A program made the translations under genes and the position numbers. The notes beneath the pieces are model-generated. The model saw only the letters and a program-made list of their open reading frames with translations, was not told the DNA's origin and made no database searches. DNA of 5,917 nt, from assembly GCA_005877705.1 (NCBI GenBank), contig VBNY01000261.1, positions 1-5,917 on the forward strand. Direction: 5' to 3'. Numbering within the stretch: the stretch's first letter is position 1; each line of letters begins with the position of its first letter. Origin of the DNA: Gammaproteobacteria bacterium. Lineage in GTDB: Bacteria > Pseudomonadota > Gammaproteobacteria > Steroidobacterales > Steroidobacteraceae. This document shows positions 1 to 5,917 of the stretch, in pieces.

Positions 1-1031
1 GACTGAACGGCGCGAGCGGCCTGGCGACGGGCGGCTTCACCGCGCTCGTCAACGATGTGCGCCTCGCTTGCAAGCGCATCGCGACCCTCATTGGCAAGGG
101 AGCGTTGGCCGACGCGCTGGGGGGAGCGGGCTCCGTCAACGTGCAGGGCGAGGCCCAGATGAAGCTCGATGTCATGGCGAACGAGATCTTCGTGCGCACC
201 AACGAGTGGGGCGGGCAGCTCGCCGGCATGTTGTCCGAGGAGACGGAGGCGCCGCATCCGATTCCTGCAGAATATCCGCGCGGTCGCTACCTGCTGCTGT
301 TCGATCCGCTCGACGGCTCATCGAACATCGACGTGAATGTCTCGGTGGGCAGCATTTTCTCGGTGCTGCGCTGTCCGGAGGGGGTGCAGGAGCCGGCCGA
401 GAGCGATTTCCTGCAGCCCGGCGCGGCGCAGGTGTGTGCCGGCTACGCCATCTACGGACCCTCCACCATGCTGGTGTTGACGACCGGCAGCGGCGTGAAC
501 GGGTTCACTCTCGATCGGGAGATAGGTGAATTCATGCTGACGCACCCGGCTCTGCGCATACCCGAGGAGACATCCGAGTTCGCCATCAACGCCTCGAACT
601 CGCGCCACTGGGAGCCTGCGGTCAAGCGCTATGTGAACGAGTGTCTGGCCGGCAAGAGCGGCCCGCGCGGTCGGGACTTCAACATGCGCTGGATCGCTTC
701 GCTGGTGGCGGAGACTCACCGCATTCTCATGCGTGGCGGGGTCTTCATGTATCCGCGCGACCGCAAGGACCTGACCAAGCCGGGGCGGCTGCGGCTGCTC
801 TATGAAGCGAACCCGATCGGCTATCTCATCGAGCAGGCGGGCGGCCGTGCCAGCACCGGCCATGTGCCGATTCTGGAGGTCACACCGGACAGCGCGCACC
901 AGCGGATCGGCTTCGTGTTCGGCGCACGCGCCGAGGTCGAGAGGATCGAGCGCTACCACCGCGACCACAATGACTTCGAGTTCGACGCGCCGCTGTTCGG
1001 GACGCGCGGACTCTTCACCAGCCACGCCTGA
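1..1031 (+). CDS. fbp: Class I fructose-1,6-bisphosphatase, 5' end cut by the window
   Basis: Hydrolyses fructose-1,6-bisphosphate to fructose-6-phosphate in the cytoplasm. Proteobacterial CBB (CbbF) forms often also act on sedoheptulose-1,7-bisphosphate, and no separate SBPase gene is seen here. The frame is open from base 3, giving 342 visible residues, so the true start lies upstream. The GTG at 57 is an internal Val codon in a conserved stretch (NDVRLACKRI) and should not be taken as the start. Seen directly: the metal-site Glu-Glu of LSEE (237-242), the class I signature FDPLDGSSNID (300-332), the INASNSRHWEP substrate region (from about 585), the GGVFMYPRD loop (from about 735) and the LLYEANP metal-site Glu (804-806). 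The gene ends in TGA, 21 bp before prk, as first visible member of the CBB operon. No frameshift is seen and every class I motif expected in this part is present. The plant redox-loop insertion is absent. The symbol cbbF would be equally suitable. Confidence 0.96.
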   Translation, partial: LNGASGLATGGFTALVNDVRLACKRIATLIGKGALADALGGAGSVNVQGEAQMKLDVMANEIFVRTNEWGGQLAGMLSEETEAPHPIPAEYPRGRYLLLFDPLDGSSNIDVNVSVGSIFSVLRCPEGVQEPAESDFLQPGAAQVCAGYAIYGPSTMLVLTTGSGVNGFTLDREIGEFMLTHPALRIPEETSEFAINASNSRHWEPAVKRYVNECLAGKSGPRGRDFNMRWIASLVAETHRILMRGGVFMYPRDRKDLTKPGRLRLLYEANPIGYLIEQAGGRASTGHVPILEVTPDSAHQRIGFVFGARAEVERIERYHRDHNDFEFDAPLFGTRGLFTSHA

Positions 1032-1052
1032 TCCGCTGCGGGTAATTCAGCC

Positions 1053-1955
1053 ATGTCGGCCAGACATCCGATCATCGCCGTCACCGGCTCCTCCGGCGCC
1101 GGGACCACCTCGGTCAGCAAGACGTTCGAGCAGATCTTCCGCCGCGAGCAGGTGCGCGCCGCCTTCGTCGAGGGCGACAGCTTCCACCGCTACGACCGCG
1201 CCGGGATGAAGGAGCAGATGGCGCGTGCGCTCGAGCGCGGCGACCAGCATTTCAGTCATTTCGGGCCGGCCGCCAACCTCTTCAAGGAGCTCGAGGAGCT
1301 GTTCGGCAAGTACGGGCAGAGCGGCCGCGGGCGCAGCCGCAGGTACCTGCACGATGAGCTGGAGGCGGCGCCCTACGGCCAGAAGCCCGGCACGTTCACC
1401 GAGTGGGAAGAGCTGCCGGCGGACACCGATCTACTGTTCTATGAGGGCCTGCACGGGGCGATCGTCACGGACGAGGTCAACCTCGCGCGCCATGTCGACC
1501 TGCTGATCGGCGTGACGCCGGTGATCAATCTCGAGTGGATCCAGAAGCTGCATCGCGACCGCGCGACGCGCGGCTATTCCGCGGACACCGTGATGGACAC
1601 GATCCTGCGGCGCATGGACGACTACGTGCACTACATCTGCCCGCAGTTCTCCCGCACCCATATCAACTTCCAACGTGTGCCGGTCGTCGACACCTCCAAC
1701 CCGTTCATCGCGCGCTTCATTCCGACACCCGATGAGTCGTTCCTGGTCATTCGCTTCGCCAACCCGCGCGGTATCGACTTTCCCTATCTGCAGTCGATGC
1801 TGCACGACTCGTTCATGTCGCGCCCGAACACGATCGTCTGTCCGGGCGGCAAGATGGATCTGGCCATGCAGCTGATCTTCACACCCATGATCTGGCGATT
1901 GCTCGAATGCAAAAAGGAGTCCGTGGCGCGCGAGCCGCTCGGGCTGCGCCGATGA
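1053..1955 (+). CDS. cbbP: Phosphoribulokinase, proteobacterial (class I, octameric) type
   Basis: Phosphorylates ribulose-5-phosphate with ATP to ribulose-1,5-bisphosphate, the RuBisCO substrate; this is the hallmark step of the CBB cycle. It has 300 residues, against about 290 for the Rhodobacter sphaeroides enzyme, with extra residues at the C-terminus. The P-loop is GSSGAGTT (12-19), without the usual Walker lysine, as is normal for this class. Numbering aligns with my memory of the Rhodobacter enzyme: catalytic Asp42 in EGDSFHR, His45, Arg49, His100, Walker B Glu131 in FYEGLHG, Lys165, Arg168, Asp169 and Arg173. Arg31, Arg234 and Arg257, reported as part of the NADH allosteric site, are also present, so NADH activation is inferred. 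The regulatory Cys pair of plant PRK is absent. The ATG at 1053 gives the family N-terminus (xxHPIIAVTGSSG); the Shine-Dalgarno before it is weak. The stop overlaps the cbbY start by four bases. Also called prkB. Confidence 0.97.
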   Translation: MSARHPIIAVTGSSGAGTTSVSKTFEQIFRREQVRAAFVEGDSFHRYDRAGMKEQMARALERGDQHFSHFGPAANLFKELEELFGKYGQSGRGRSRRYLHDELEAAPYGQKPGTFTEWEELPADTDLLFYEGLHGAIVTDEVNLARHVDLLIGVTPVINLEWIQKLHRDRATRGYSADTVMDTILRRMDDYVHYICPQFSRTHINFQRVPVVDTSNPFIARFIPTPDESFLVIRFANPRGIDFPYLQSMLHDSFMSRPNTIVCPGGKMDLAMQLIFTPMIWRLLECKKESVAREPLGLRR

Positions 1956-2764
1956 CTCGCGTAATGCGGCGCGCGGCGCGGGAGTTTGAGGCTTTGATCT
2001 TCGACGTCGACGGCACCATCGCGGATACGGAGGAGGCGCATCGGCGGGCCTTCAACGAAGCGTTCTGCGCCTACGGCCTCGAGTGGAACTGGACGCCCGA
2101 GCTGTACGCTGAGCTGCTGCAAGTGACGGGCGGCAAGGAACGGATTCGCCGCTACATCGAACGGCTGCAGCTGCAGCCAGCGGAGAGCGAGCGCCTGCTG
2201 CGCCTCGTGCCGGAGATTCACGGCACCAAGACCCGGCTCTACACGGAGCTCGTGGACCTCGGCGCCCTGCGGCCGCGGGCGGGAGTGGCCCGTCTGATGA
2301 CCGAGGCACGAGCCTCGGGAATCCAGCTCGCCATCGCTTCCACGACTTCACCACAGAATGTCGAGTCGCTGCTCAGCAGCGGCTTGGGAGCGGACGCGCT
2401 GAGTTGGTTCAGCGCGATTGTCAGCGGCGATGTCGTCTCGAGAAAGAAGCCCGCACCCGATGTCTATGACTTGGTGCTGGGGAGGCTCGGTGTCGCCCCG
2501 GGTCGCGCCGTCGCGTTCGAGGACTCGGCGATCGGCGTGCTCGCGGCCAAGTCCGCCGGGTGTTTCACGGTGGCGACGCCCAGCAGCTGGACGCTCGGCC
2601 AGGACTTCGCGCCCGCCGATCTGCTGCTGCCCTCCCTCGGCGACCCCGACGAGCCGCTGGACGCCGCCACCGAGTGGCGCATCGGCGCGCGGTTCCTCGG
2701 CCTCGGGCAGCTCGCCACGTTTCACTCAGCAGCACTGCGCAGCGAGGAGGAAATTGCAACATGA
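1952..2764 (+). CDS. cbbY: CbbY-type HAD phosphatase (probable xylulose-1,5-bisphosphate phosphatase)
   Basis: A cytoplasmic, Mg-dependent HAD-superfamily phosphatase of 270 residues. CbbY of Rhodobacter sphaeroides degrades xylulose-1,5-bisphosphate, an inhibitor that RuBisCO makes by mistake; the same role is inferred here. Seen: motif I FDVDGT with nucleophile Asp18 and acid/base Asp20, a cap domain opening with DTEEAHRRAFNEAF (25-38), the TGGKERIRRYI cap segment typical of CbbY, motif II near Ser130 (IASTTS), motif III Lys166 (KKPAPD) and motif IV Glu190-Asp191 (FEDS). The TEE-HRRAFNE and TGGKERI signatures favour CbbY over the phosphoglycolate phosphatase CbbZ/Gph. I chose the ATG at 1952 because it overlaps the prk stop as ATGA. 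An ATG at 1964 is possible. An in-frame ATG at 1907 would add 15 Arg/Ala-rich residues inside prk and is less likely. Even from 1952 the N-terminus is about ten residues longer than I recall for the Rhodobacter protein. No good ribosome binding site precedes 1952, so coupling to prk is likely. Confidence 0.9.
   Translation: MTRVMRRAAREFEALIFDVDGTIADTEEAHRRAFNEAFCAYGLEWNWTPELYAELLQVTGGKERIRRYIERLQLQPAESERLLRLVPEIHGTKTRLYTELVDLGALRPRAGVARLMTEARASGIQLAIASTTSPQNVESLLSSGLGADALSWFSAIVSGDVVSRKKPAPDVYDLVLGRLGVAPGRAVAFEDSAIGVLAAKSAGCFTVATPSSWTLGQDFAPADLLLPSLGDPDEPLDAATEWRIGARFLGLGQLATFHSAALRSEEEIAT
2744..2750 (+). promoter_or_regulatory. Ribosome binding site for transketolase
   Basis: GAGGAGG, an almost perfect Shine-Dalgarno, lies 10 nt before the ATG at 2761, inside the 3' end of cbbY. 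It settles the transketolase start. The same frame is open back to an ATG at 2560, but that would bury 67 extra residues inside cbbY. Confidence 0.85.
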
Positions 2765-4791
2765 GCGCCGCACCGAGAATTCAACCCCCTGTCACGGCGC
2801 CGCCGCGCCGTGATGCCGTCAATGCGCTGCGCGCTCTGGCGATGGATGCGGTCCAGCAGGCGAATTCCGGCCATCCCGGCATGCCGATGGGCATGGCCGA
2901 AATCGCGGAGGTGCTGTGGCGGCGTCACTTGCGGCACAACCCGACGAATCCGCAATGGCCGGACCGGGACCGCTTCGTGGTCTCGAACGGCCACGGCTCG
3001 ATGTTGTTGTACGCACTGTTGCACTTGAGCGGCTATGACCTGCCGCTGTCGCAGCTCAGGCGCTTCCGCCAGCTGCATTCGACAACCCCCGGGCACCCGG
3101 AGTATGGCGTCACGCCCGGCGTGGAGACCACGACCGGACCGCTCGGGCAGGGCATCTCCAACGCCGTCGGCATGGCGATCGCGGAGCAGCTGCTGGCGCG
3201 GGAGTTCAACCGGCCGGGCATCGAGATCGTAGCGCACTACACCTACGTGTTCCTCGGCGACGGCTGCATGATGGAAGGCATTTCGCATGAGGCGTGCTCG
3301 CTGGCTGGAACGCTCGGTCTCGGCAAACTCATTGCGCTGTACGATGACAACGGCATCTCCATCGATGGGCATGTCGAGGGATGGTTCACTGATGACACGC
3401 CCAAACGCTTCGAAGCGTATGGCTGGCACGTGATCCGCGACGTCGACGGCCACGACAGCGAGGAAGTTCATCGTGCAATCTGCGCGGCGCAGGACGTCCG
3501 CCATCAGCCGTCGCTGATCTGCTGCAAGACGACCATCGCCAAAGGCGCTCCCACCAAGGCGGGGACCCACGAATCCCATGGCGCGCCGCTCGGCGAGCAG
3601 GAGATTGCCGCGGCGCGGGCGGCCATGGGTTGGCCCTACGAGCCGTTCGAAATTCCGCGACATGTCTACGACGAGTGGGATGCGCGCGAGGCGGGTGCGG
3701 TCGCCGAGGGCATGTGGAAAATAACCTTCAGCCGCTATGAGCAGGCCTATCCGCGTGAGGCGCTCGAGTTCCGGCGGCGCTTGCGGTCCGAGCTTCCGGG
3801 GGAGCTCGGACCCCGGGCTCGGGAGCTCATCACGAAAGTGCAACAGAAGGCGCCGGGTGTTGCGACGCGCAAGGCCTCGCAGGAGACGCTCGAAGCGTTG
3901 GCGCCCGTGTTGCCGGAGTTGATCGGCGGCTCCGCGGATCTCGCCGGCTCGAACCTCACTTTGTGGTCGGGCTCGCGCGCGGTCAGTCGCGCTGCGGGAG
4001 GCAACTACCTGCACTACGGGGTGCGCGAGTTCGGCATGGCGGCGATCATGAACGGCATCGCGCTGCATGGCAGCTTCATTCCCTACGGCGGCACCTTTCT
4101 CACGTTCTCCGATTACTGCCGCAACGCGCTGCGCATGGCGGCGCTGATGCGCATCCGCTCGATCTTCGTCTTCACACACGATTCGATCGGGCTCGGCGAG
4201 GACGGACCGACGCATCAGCCGGTCGAGCACCTCGCCGCGCTGCGGATCATTCCCAACATGGATGTGTGGCGGCCGTGTGACTCCGAGGAGTCCGCAGTCG
4301 CGTGGGTCGCGGCGCTCGAGCGGCAGGACGGCCCCACCTGTCTGGTGTTGAGCCGACAGAATCTGCCGTTCCAGAAGCGCTCGCCGCAGGCCTCCGCCAA
4401 CATCCGCCGCGGCGGCTATGTTCTTGCGGAGGCGGCGGGCGAGCCGCGAGCGCTCATCATCGCGACGGGCTCGGAAGTCGCGCTCGCGGTCGATGCGCAC
4501 AAGAGACTGCTGCAGGCGGGCATTCCCGTGCGCGTGGTCTCGATGCCCGCGACAACCGTCTTCGACCGTCAGGATGCGGCGTATCGAGACAGCGTGTTAC
4601 CTGCGAAGCTGCCGTGCGTGGCTGTCGAAGCCGGCAGTCCCGACTTCTGGCGCAAGTACGTGGGCCGCACCGGCCAGGTGGTCGGTATGGAGCGCTTCGG
4701 GGAGTCGGCGCCCGCGGGCGACTTGTTCAACTTCTTCGGCTTCACGCCCGACAGGGTGGTCGATGCCGTGACGGCCGTTCTCGCGGCCTAG
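2761..4791 (+). CDS. tkt: Transketolase
   Basis: Thiamine-diphosphate enzyme that moves two-carbon units between sugar phosphates. In the CBB cycle it makes xylulose-5-P plus erythrose-4-P, and xylulose-5-P plus ribose-5-P, feeding regeneration of ribulose-5-phosphate. It has 676 residues, close to the E. coli enzyme (about 663) with a short Pro-rich N-terminal lead. N-terminal ThDP-binding domain: His38 in NSGHPG, His78 in SNGHGSM, GPLGQG, and the ThDP/metal motif from GDG (166-168) to Asn197 in DDNGISIDG; His273 lies in HGAPLG. Middle (Pyr) domain: catalytic Glu423 in YGVREFGM and the signature HDSIGLGEDGPTHQP (473-487). The C-terminal domain (from about residue 550) includes IIATGSEV. All expected catalytic residues are present. 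The ATG overlaps the cbbY stop as ATGA and has a strong Shine-Dalgarno. It is the last gene of the operon and converges on the downstream GST gene. cbbT is an equally suitable name. Confidence 0.97.
   Translation: MSAAPRIQPPVTAPPRRDAVNALRALAMDAVQQANSGHPGMPMGMAEIAEVLWRRHLRHNPTNPQWPDRDRFVVSNGHGSMLLYALLHLSGYDLPLSQLRRFRQLHSTTPGHPEYGVTPGVETTTGPLGQGISNAVGMAIAEQLLAREFNRPGIEIVAHYTYVFLGDGCMMEGISHEACSLAGTLGLGKLIALYDDNGISIDGHVEGWFTDDTPKRFEAYGWHVIRDVDGHDSEEVHRAICAAQDVRHQPSLICCKTTIAKGAPTKAGTHESHGAPLGEQEIAAARAAMGWPYEPFEIPRHVYDEWDAREAGAVAEGMWKITFSRYEQAYPREALEFRRRLRSELPGELGPRARELITKVQQKAPGVATRKASQETLEALAPVLPELIGGSADLAGSNLTLWSGSRAVSRAAGGNYLHYGVREFGMAAIMNGIALHGSFIPYGGTFLTFSDYCRNALRMAALMRIRSIFVFTHDSIGLGEDGPTHQPVEHLAALRIIPNMDVWRPCDSEESAVAWVAALERQDGPTCLVLSRQNLPFQKRSPQASANIRRGGYVLAEAAGEPRALIIATGSEVALAVDAHKRLLQAGIPVRVVSMPATTVFDRQDAAYRDSVLPAKLPCVAVEAGSPDFWRKYVGRTGQVVGMERFGESAPAGDLFNFFGFTPDRVVDAVTAVLAA
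4788..4791. other. Palindromic CTAG serving as stop codon for two convergent genes
   Basis: Read on the + strand, TAG at 4789-4791 ends transketolase. Read on the - strand, the complement of 4788-4790 is also TAG and ends the glutathione transferase. The genes therefore overlap tail to tail by four bases with no spacer, so any terminator for either transcript must lie inside the other gene. Confidence 0.93.
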
Positions 4792-5477
4792 CGGCTCGCG
4801 GTCTGCCCGAAGAGTATGCGCCGCGACTCCTCCGTGATAGTCGCTTGCGTGTTGATGGATTTCGCCTTCTCGTAGGCGCGGATCGTCGCAGGACGATCGC
4901 GGATCGTCTCGAACCACCGTTGCAGGTGCGGGAAATCCACTAGCTTCTGGCCCTGCGACTCGTAGGGCACGATCCACGGGTAGGACGCGATGTCGGCGAT
5001 CGAGTACTCGCCCGCGACGAACGGCCGGTCCGCGAGCCGTCTGTTCAGCACTCCGTAGAGGCGGTTCGTTTCCTTGGTGTAGCGCTCGATGGCGTAGGGG
5101 ATCGTCTCCGGGGCGTAGCGGGCGAAGTGATGGTTCTGGCCCGCCATGGGTCCAAGCCCGCCCACCTGCCAGAACAGCCACTGCAACACTTCCGCGCGGC
5201 CGCGCAGGTCGGCCGGCAGGAGCTTGCCGGTCTTTTCGGCGAGGTACAGCAGGATCGCGCCGGATTCAAACAGGGAGATCGGCGCACCGCCGCTCACCGG
5301 GGCGTGATCGACGATCGCCGGGATGCGGTTGTTGGGCGAGATCGCCAGGAAGGCCGGCTCGAACTGCGCGCCTTTGCCGATGTCCACCGGAATGATGCGG
5401 TACGGCAGGCCCGTCTCCTCGAGGAACACGCTGATCTTGTGACCGTTCGGCGTGGTCCAGTAATAAAGGTCGATCAT
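4788..5477 (-). CDS. yfcG: YfcG-like (Nu-class) glutathione transferase / disulfide-bond reductase
   Basis: A 229-residue cytoplasmic GST-fold protein. E. coli YfcG has little classical transferase activity but strong glutathione-dependent disulfide-bond reductase activity; the same is inferred here. N-terminal thioredoxin-like domain: MIDLYYWTTPNGHKI with the Thr9/Asn11 glutathione-site residues reported for YfcG, cis-Pro53 in NNRIPAIVD, and the gamma-Glu-binding Glu71-Ser72 in LFESGAILLYLAEKTG. All-alpha C-terminal domain: LQWLFWQVGGLGPMAGQNHHF (98-118, highly YfcG-like) and the N-capping box SIAD (159-162). There is no cysteine in the protein, in keeping with the family's use of bound glutathione rather than a protein thiol. 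The start at 5477 matches the YfcG N-terminus and has GGAGG six bases upstream; the open frame runs 36 codons further but without family similarity. It is transcribed against the CBB operon and divergently from the next gene. Its physiological substrate is unknown. Confidence 0.93.
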   Translation of the reverse strand: MIDLYYWTTPNGHKISVFLEETGLPYRIIPVDIGKGAQFEPAFLAISPNNRIPAIVDHAPVSGGAPISLFESGAILLYLAEKTGKLLPADLRGRAEVLQWLFWQVGGLGPMAGQNHHFARYAPETIPYAIERYTKETNRLYGVLNRRLADRPFVAGEYSIADIASYPWIVPYESQGQKLVDFPHLQRWFETIRDRPATIRAYEKAKSINTQATITEESRRILFGQTASR

Positions 5478-5483
5478 CGACTG

Positions 5484-5488
5484 CCTCC
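5484..5488 (-). promoter_or_regulatory. Ribosome binding site for the yfcG-like gene
   Basis: On the - strand GGAGG (CCTCC on +) lies six bases before the ATG at 5477. It decides the start in favour of 5477 over the longer open frame beginning at 5585. Confidence 0.85.
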
Positions 5489-5534
5489 ATCGCTCTGCGT
5501 GAAGCTTGACACGAGACCCGTCGACGCGCGAGAA

Positions 5535-5568
5535 CCGTCCGTGGGCGGTACGTATCTGCCGTCCGTGG
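5535..5568. repeat. Perfect 10-bp direct repeat in the divergent intergenic region
   Basis: CCGTCCGTGG occurs at 5535-5544 and again at 5559-5568, start to start 24 bp. The 14 bp between the copies include the self-complementary TACGTA (5549-5554). The repeat is seen directly; that it is a transcription factor site is only a guess from its place between two divergent starts. Confidence 0.6.
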
Positions 5569-5596
5569 TATTGACGCTCCGGCACGCCACATGCTC

Positions 5597-5601
5597 AGGA
5601 A
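5597..5601 (+). promoter_or_regulatory. Ribosome binding site for the carbon-nitrogen hydrolase gene
   Basis: AGGAA lies nine bases before the ATG at 5611. It supports that start; the ATG at 5591 is in a different frame. Confidence 0.6.
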
Positions 5602-5610
5602 ATCACCGCC

Positions 5611-5917
5611 ATGAAGATCACGGTATGCCAGCTGCACGATGCGCGAGATGCGTTCGCGAAGGACTGGGAGGAGCTCCTCGATCACGTGAAGGTGCAAGAA
5701 AGCGAGCTCGTCCTCCTCCCGGAAATGCCCTTCTTTCAATGGTTTCCGGTCTCCCGGGCGTTCGATGCCGGGGTATGGCGTGCCGCCGTCTCGGCTCACG
5801 GTGCGGGTGAGCAGCGGCTTGCAGAGCTCGCGCCGGCGCGGGTGCTCGGGACTCGACCCATTGACTTTGGAAACGTTCGTTGCAGCGCCGGGTTCATCTG
5901 GAATGCGGAAGAGGGCA
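5611..5917 (+). CDS. Carbon-nitrogen hydrolase (nitrilase superfamily), 3' end cut by the window
   Basis: Only the first 102 residues are visible and the frame is open to the window edge. Superfamily members hydrolyse nitriles, amides or carbamoyl-amines using a Glu-Lys-Cys triad and are about 270-300 residues long, so about a third is seen. The N-terminus MKITVCQL is the first beta strand typical of the fold. LVLLPEMPFFQWF (33-45) carries the first triad residue, Glu38, in the usual LPEMPF context. APARVLGTRPI (about residues 77-87) fits the next strand. The catalytic Lys and Cys lie beyond the window, so activity cannot be confirmed and the substrate class cannot be assigned. It is divergent from the yfcG-like gene across 133 bp. 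Its base composition looks like that of its neighbours. Confidence 0.8.
   Translation, partial: MKITVCQLHDARDAFAKDWEELLDHVKVQESELVLLPEMPFFQWFPVSRAFDAGVWRAAVSAHGAGEQRLAELAPARVLGTRPIDFGNVRCSAGFIWNAEEG

Larger units (their letters stand above)
5478..5610. other. Divergent intergenic region
   Basis: This 133-bp gap separates the divergent yfcG-like and nitrilase-like genes and must carry the promoter for at least one of them. A TTGACA at 5506-5511 (+) would suit a -35 box for the nitrilase-like gene, but I see no matching -10 hexamer 16-18 bases downstream. No clear sigma-70 promoter is visible on the - strand. The region also holds a 10-bp direct repeat at 5535-5568, listed separately. Confidence 0.6.

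Noticed and set aside
318..1025. 235-residue open frame on the - strand opposite fbp
   Set aside because: A shadow of fbp; it has no family motif, and the + strand shows all the class I FBPase signatures.
1053..1955. Missing lysine in the PRK P-loop as a sign of an inactive enzyme
   Set aside because: GSSGAGT without the Walker lysine is the normal form in this PRK class, and the other catalytic residues are present.
2165..2176. CTGCAGCTGCAG palindrome in cbbY
   Set aside because: It encodes an ordinary Leu-Gln-Leu-Gln stretch in the cap domain; nothing suggests a regulatory role.
3802..3820. Hairpin GAGCTCGG-ACC-CCGGGCTC inside tkt
   Set aside because: An eight-pair stem with one G-T wobble, but it lies within the coding sequence of a conserved enzyme, has no U tract, and such stems are common at this GC content.
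2722..4500. 592-residue open frame on the - strand opposite transketolase
   Set aside because: Its translation is Arg-rich without any recognisable domain, and the opposite strand encodes a complete transketolase. Long antisense open frames are expected in GC-rich coding DNA.
4773..4788. Five-pair hairpin GGCCG-TTCTCG-CGGCC as an intrinsic terminator for tkt
   Set aside because: The stem is short and no T run follows on either strand, so it is not listed as a terminator.
5571..5576. TTGACG as a -35 box for the nitrilase-like gene
   Set aside because: It is only 34 bases from the ATG, and no -10 hexamer sits at a workable distance ahead of the ribosome binding site.
5127..5810. 227-residue open frame on the + strand through the yfcG-like gene into the nitrilase-like gene
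   Set aside because: It is antisense to a clear GST-fold gene and out of frame with the clear hydrolase start, and its translation looks like shadow sequence.

Overview
The window is about 5.9 kb of GC-rich DNA (roughly 65% by eye, not computed) with tightly packed genes and no mobile elements, RNA genes or CRISPR arrays that I can see. It suggests a high-GC proteobacterium able to fix CO2 by the Calvin-Benson-Bassham (CBB) cycle. The main reasons are a phosphoribulokinase of the proteobacterial octameric, NADH-activated type next to a class I fructose-1,6-bisphosphatase, a CbbY-type sugar bisphosphatase and a transketolase, plus a YfcG-like (Nu-class) glutathione transferase. The sequence alone does not place it in a genus, and RuBisCO is not in the window.

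Positions 1-4791 (+ strand) hold a four-gene CBB operon in the order fbp (cbbF, 5' end outside the window) - prk (cbbP) - cbbY - tkt (cbbT). fbp and prk are 21 bp apart. prk/cbbY and cbbY/tkt each overlap by four bases (ATGA), so translation is probably coupled. The products work in one stretch of the cycle. FBPase removes phosphate from fructose-1,6-bisphosphate, and in many proteobacteria also from sedoheptulose-1,7-bisphosphate. Transketolase rearranges the resulting sugar phosphates toward pentose phosphates. Phosphoribulokinase makes ribulose-1,5-bisphosphate, the RuBisCO substrate. CbbY removes xylulose-1,5-bisphosphate, a RuBisCO misfire product that inhibits the enzyme.

Positions 4788-5477 (- strand) hold a YfcG-like glutathione transferase / disulfide reductase that converges on tkt. 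The two genes share a single palindromic CTAG as their stop codons, so there is no intergenic terminator.

Positions 5478-5610 are a 133-bp divergent intergenic region with a perfect 10-bp direct repeat. From 5611 to the window end (+ strand) is the start of a carbon-nitrogen hydrolase (nitrilase superfamily) gene cut off by the window edge. These last two genes have no clear functional link to the CBB operon.

I found no convincing new system here. The points most worth a second look are the F-P-Y-T order with double ATGA coupling, the shared stop codon at the operon end, and the repeat between the divergent genes.
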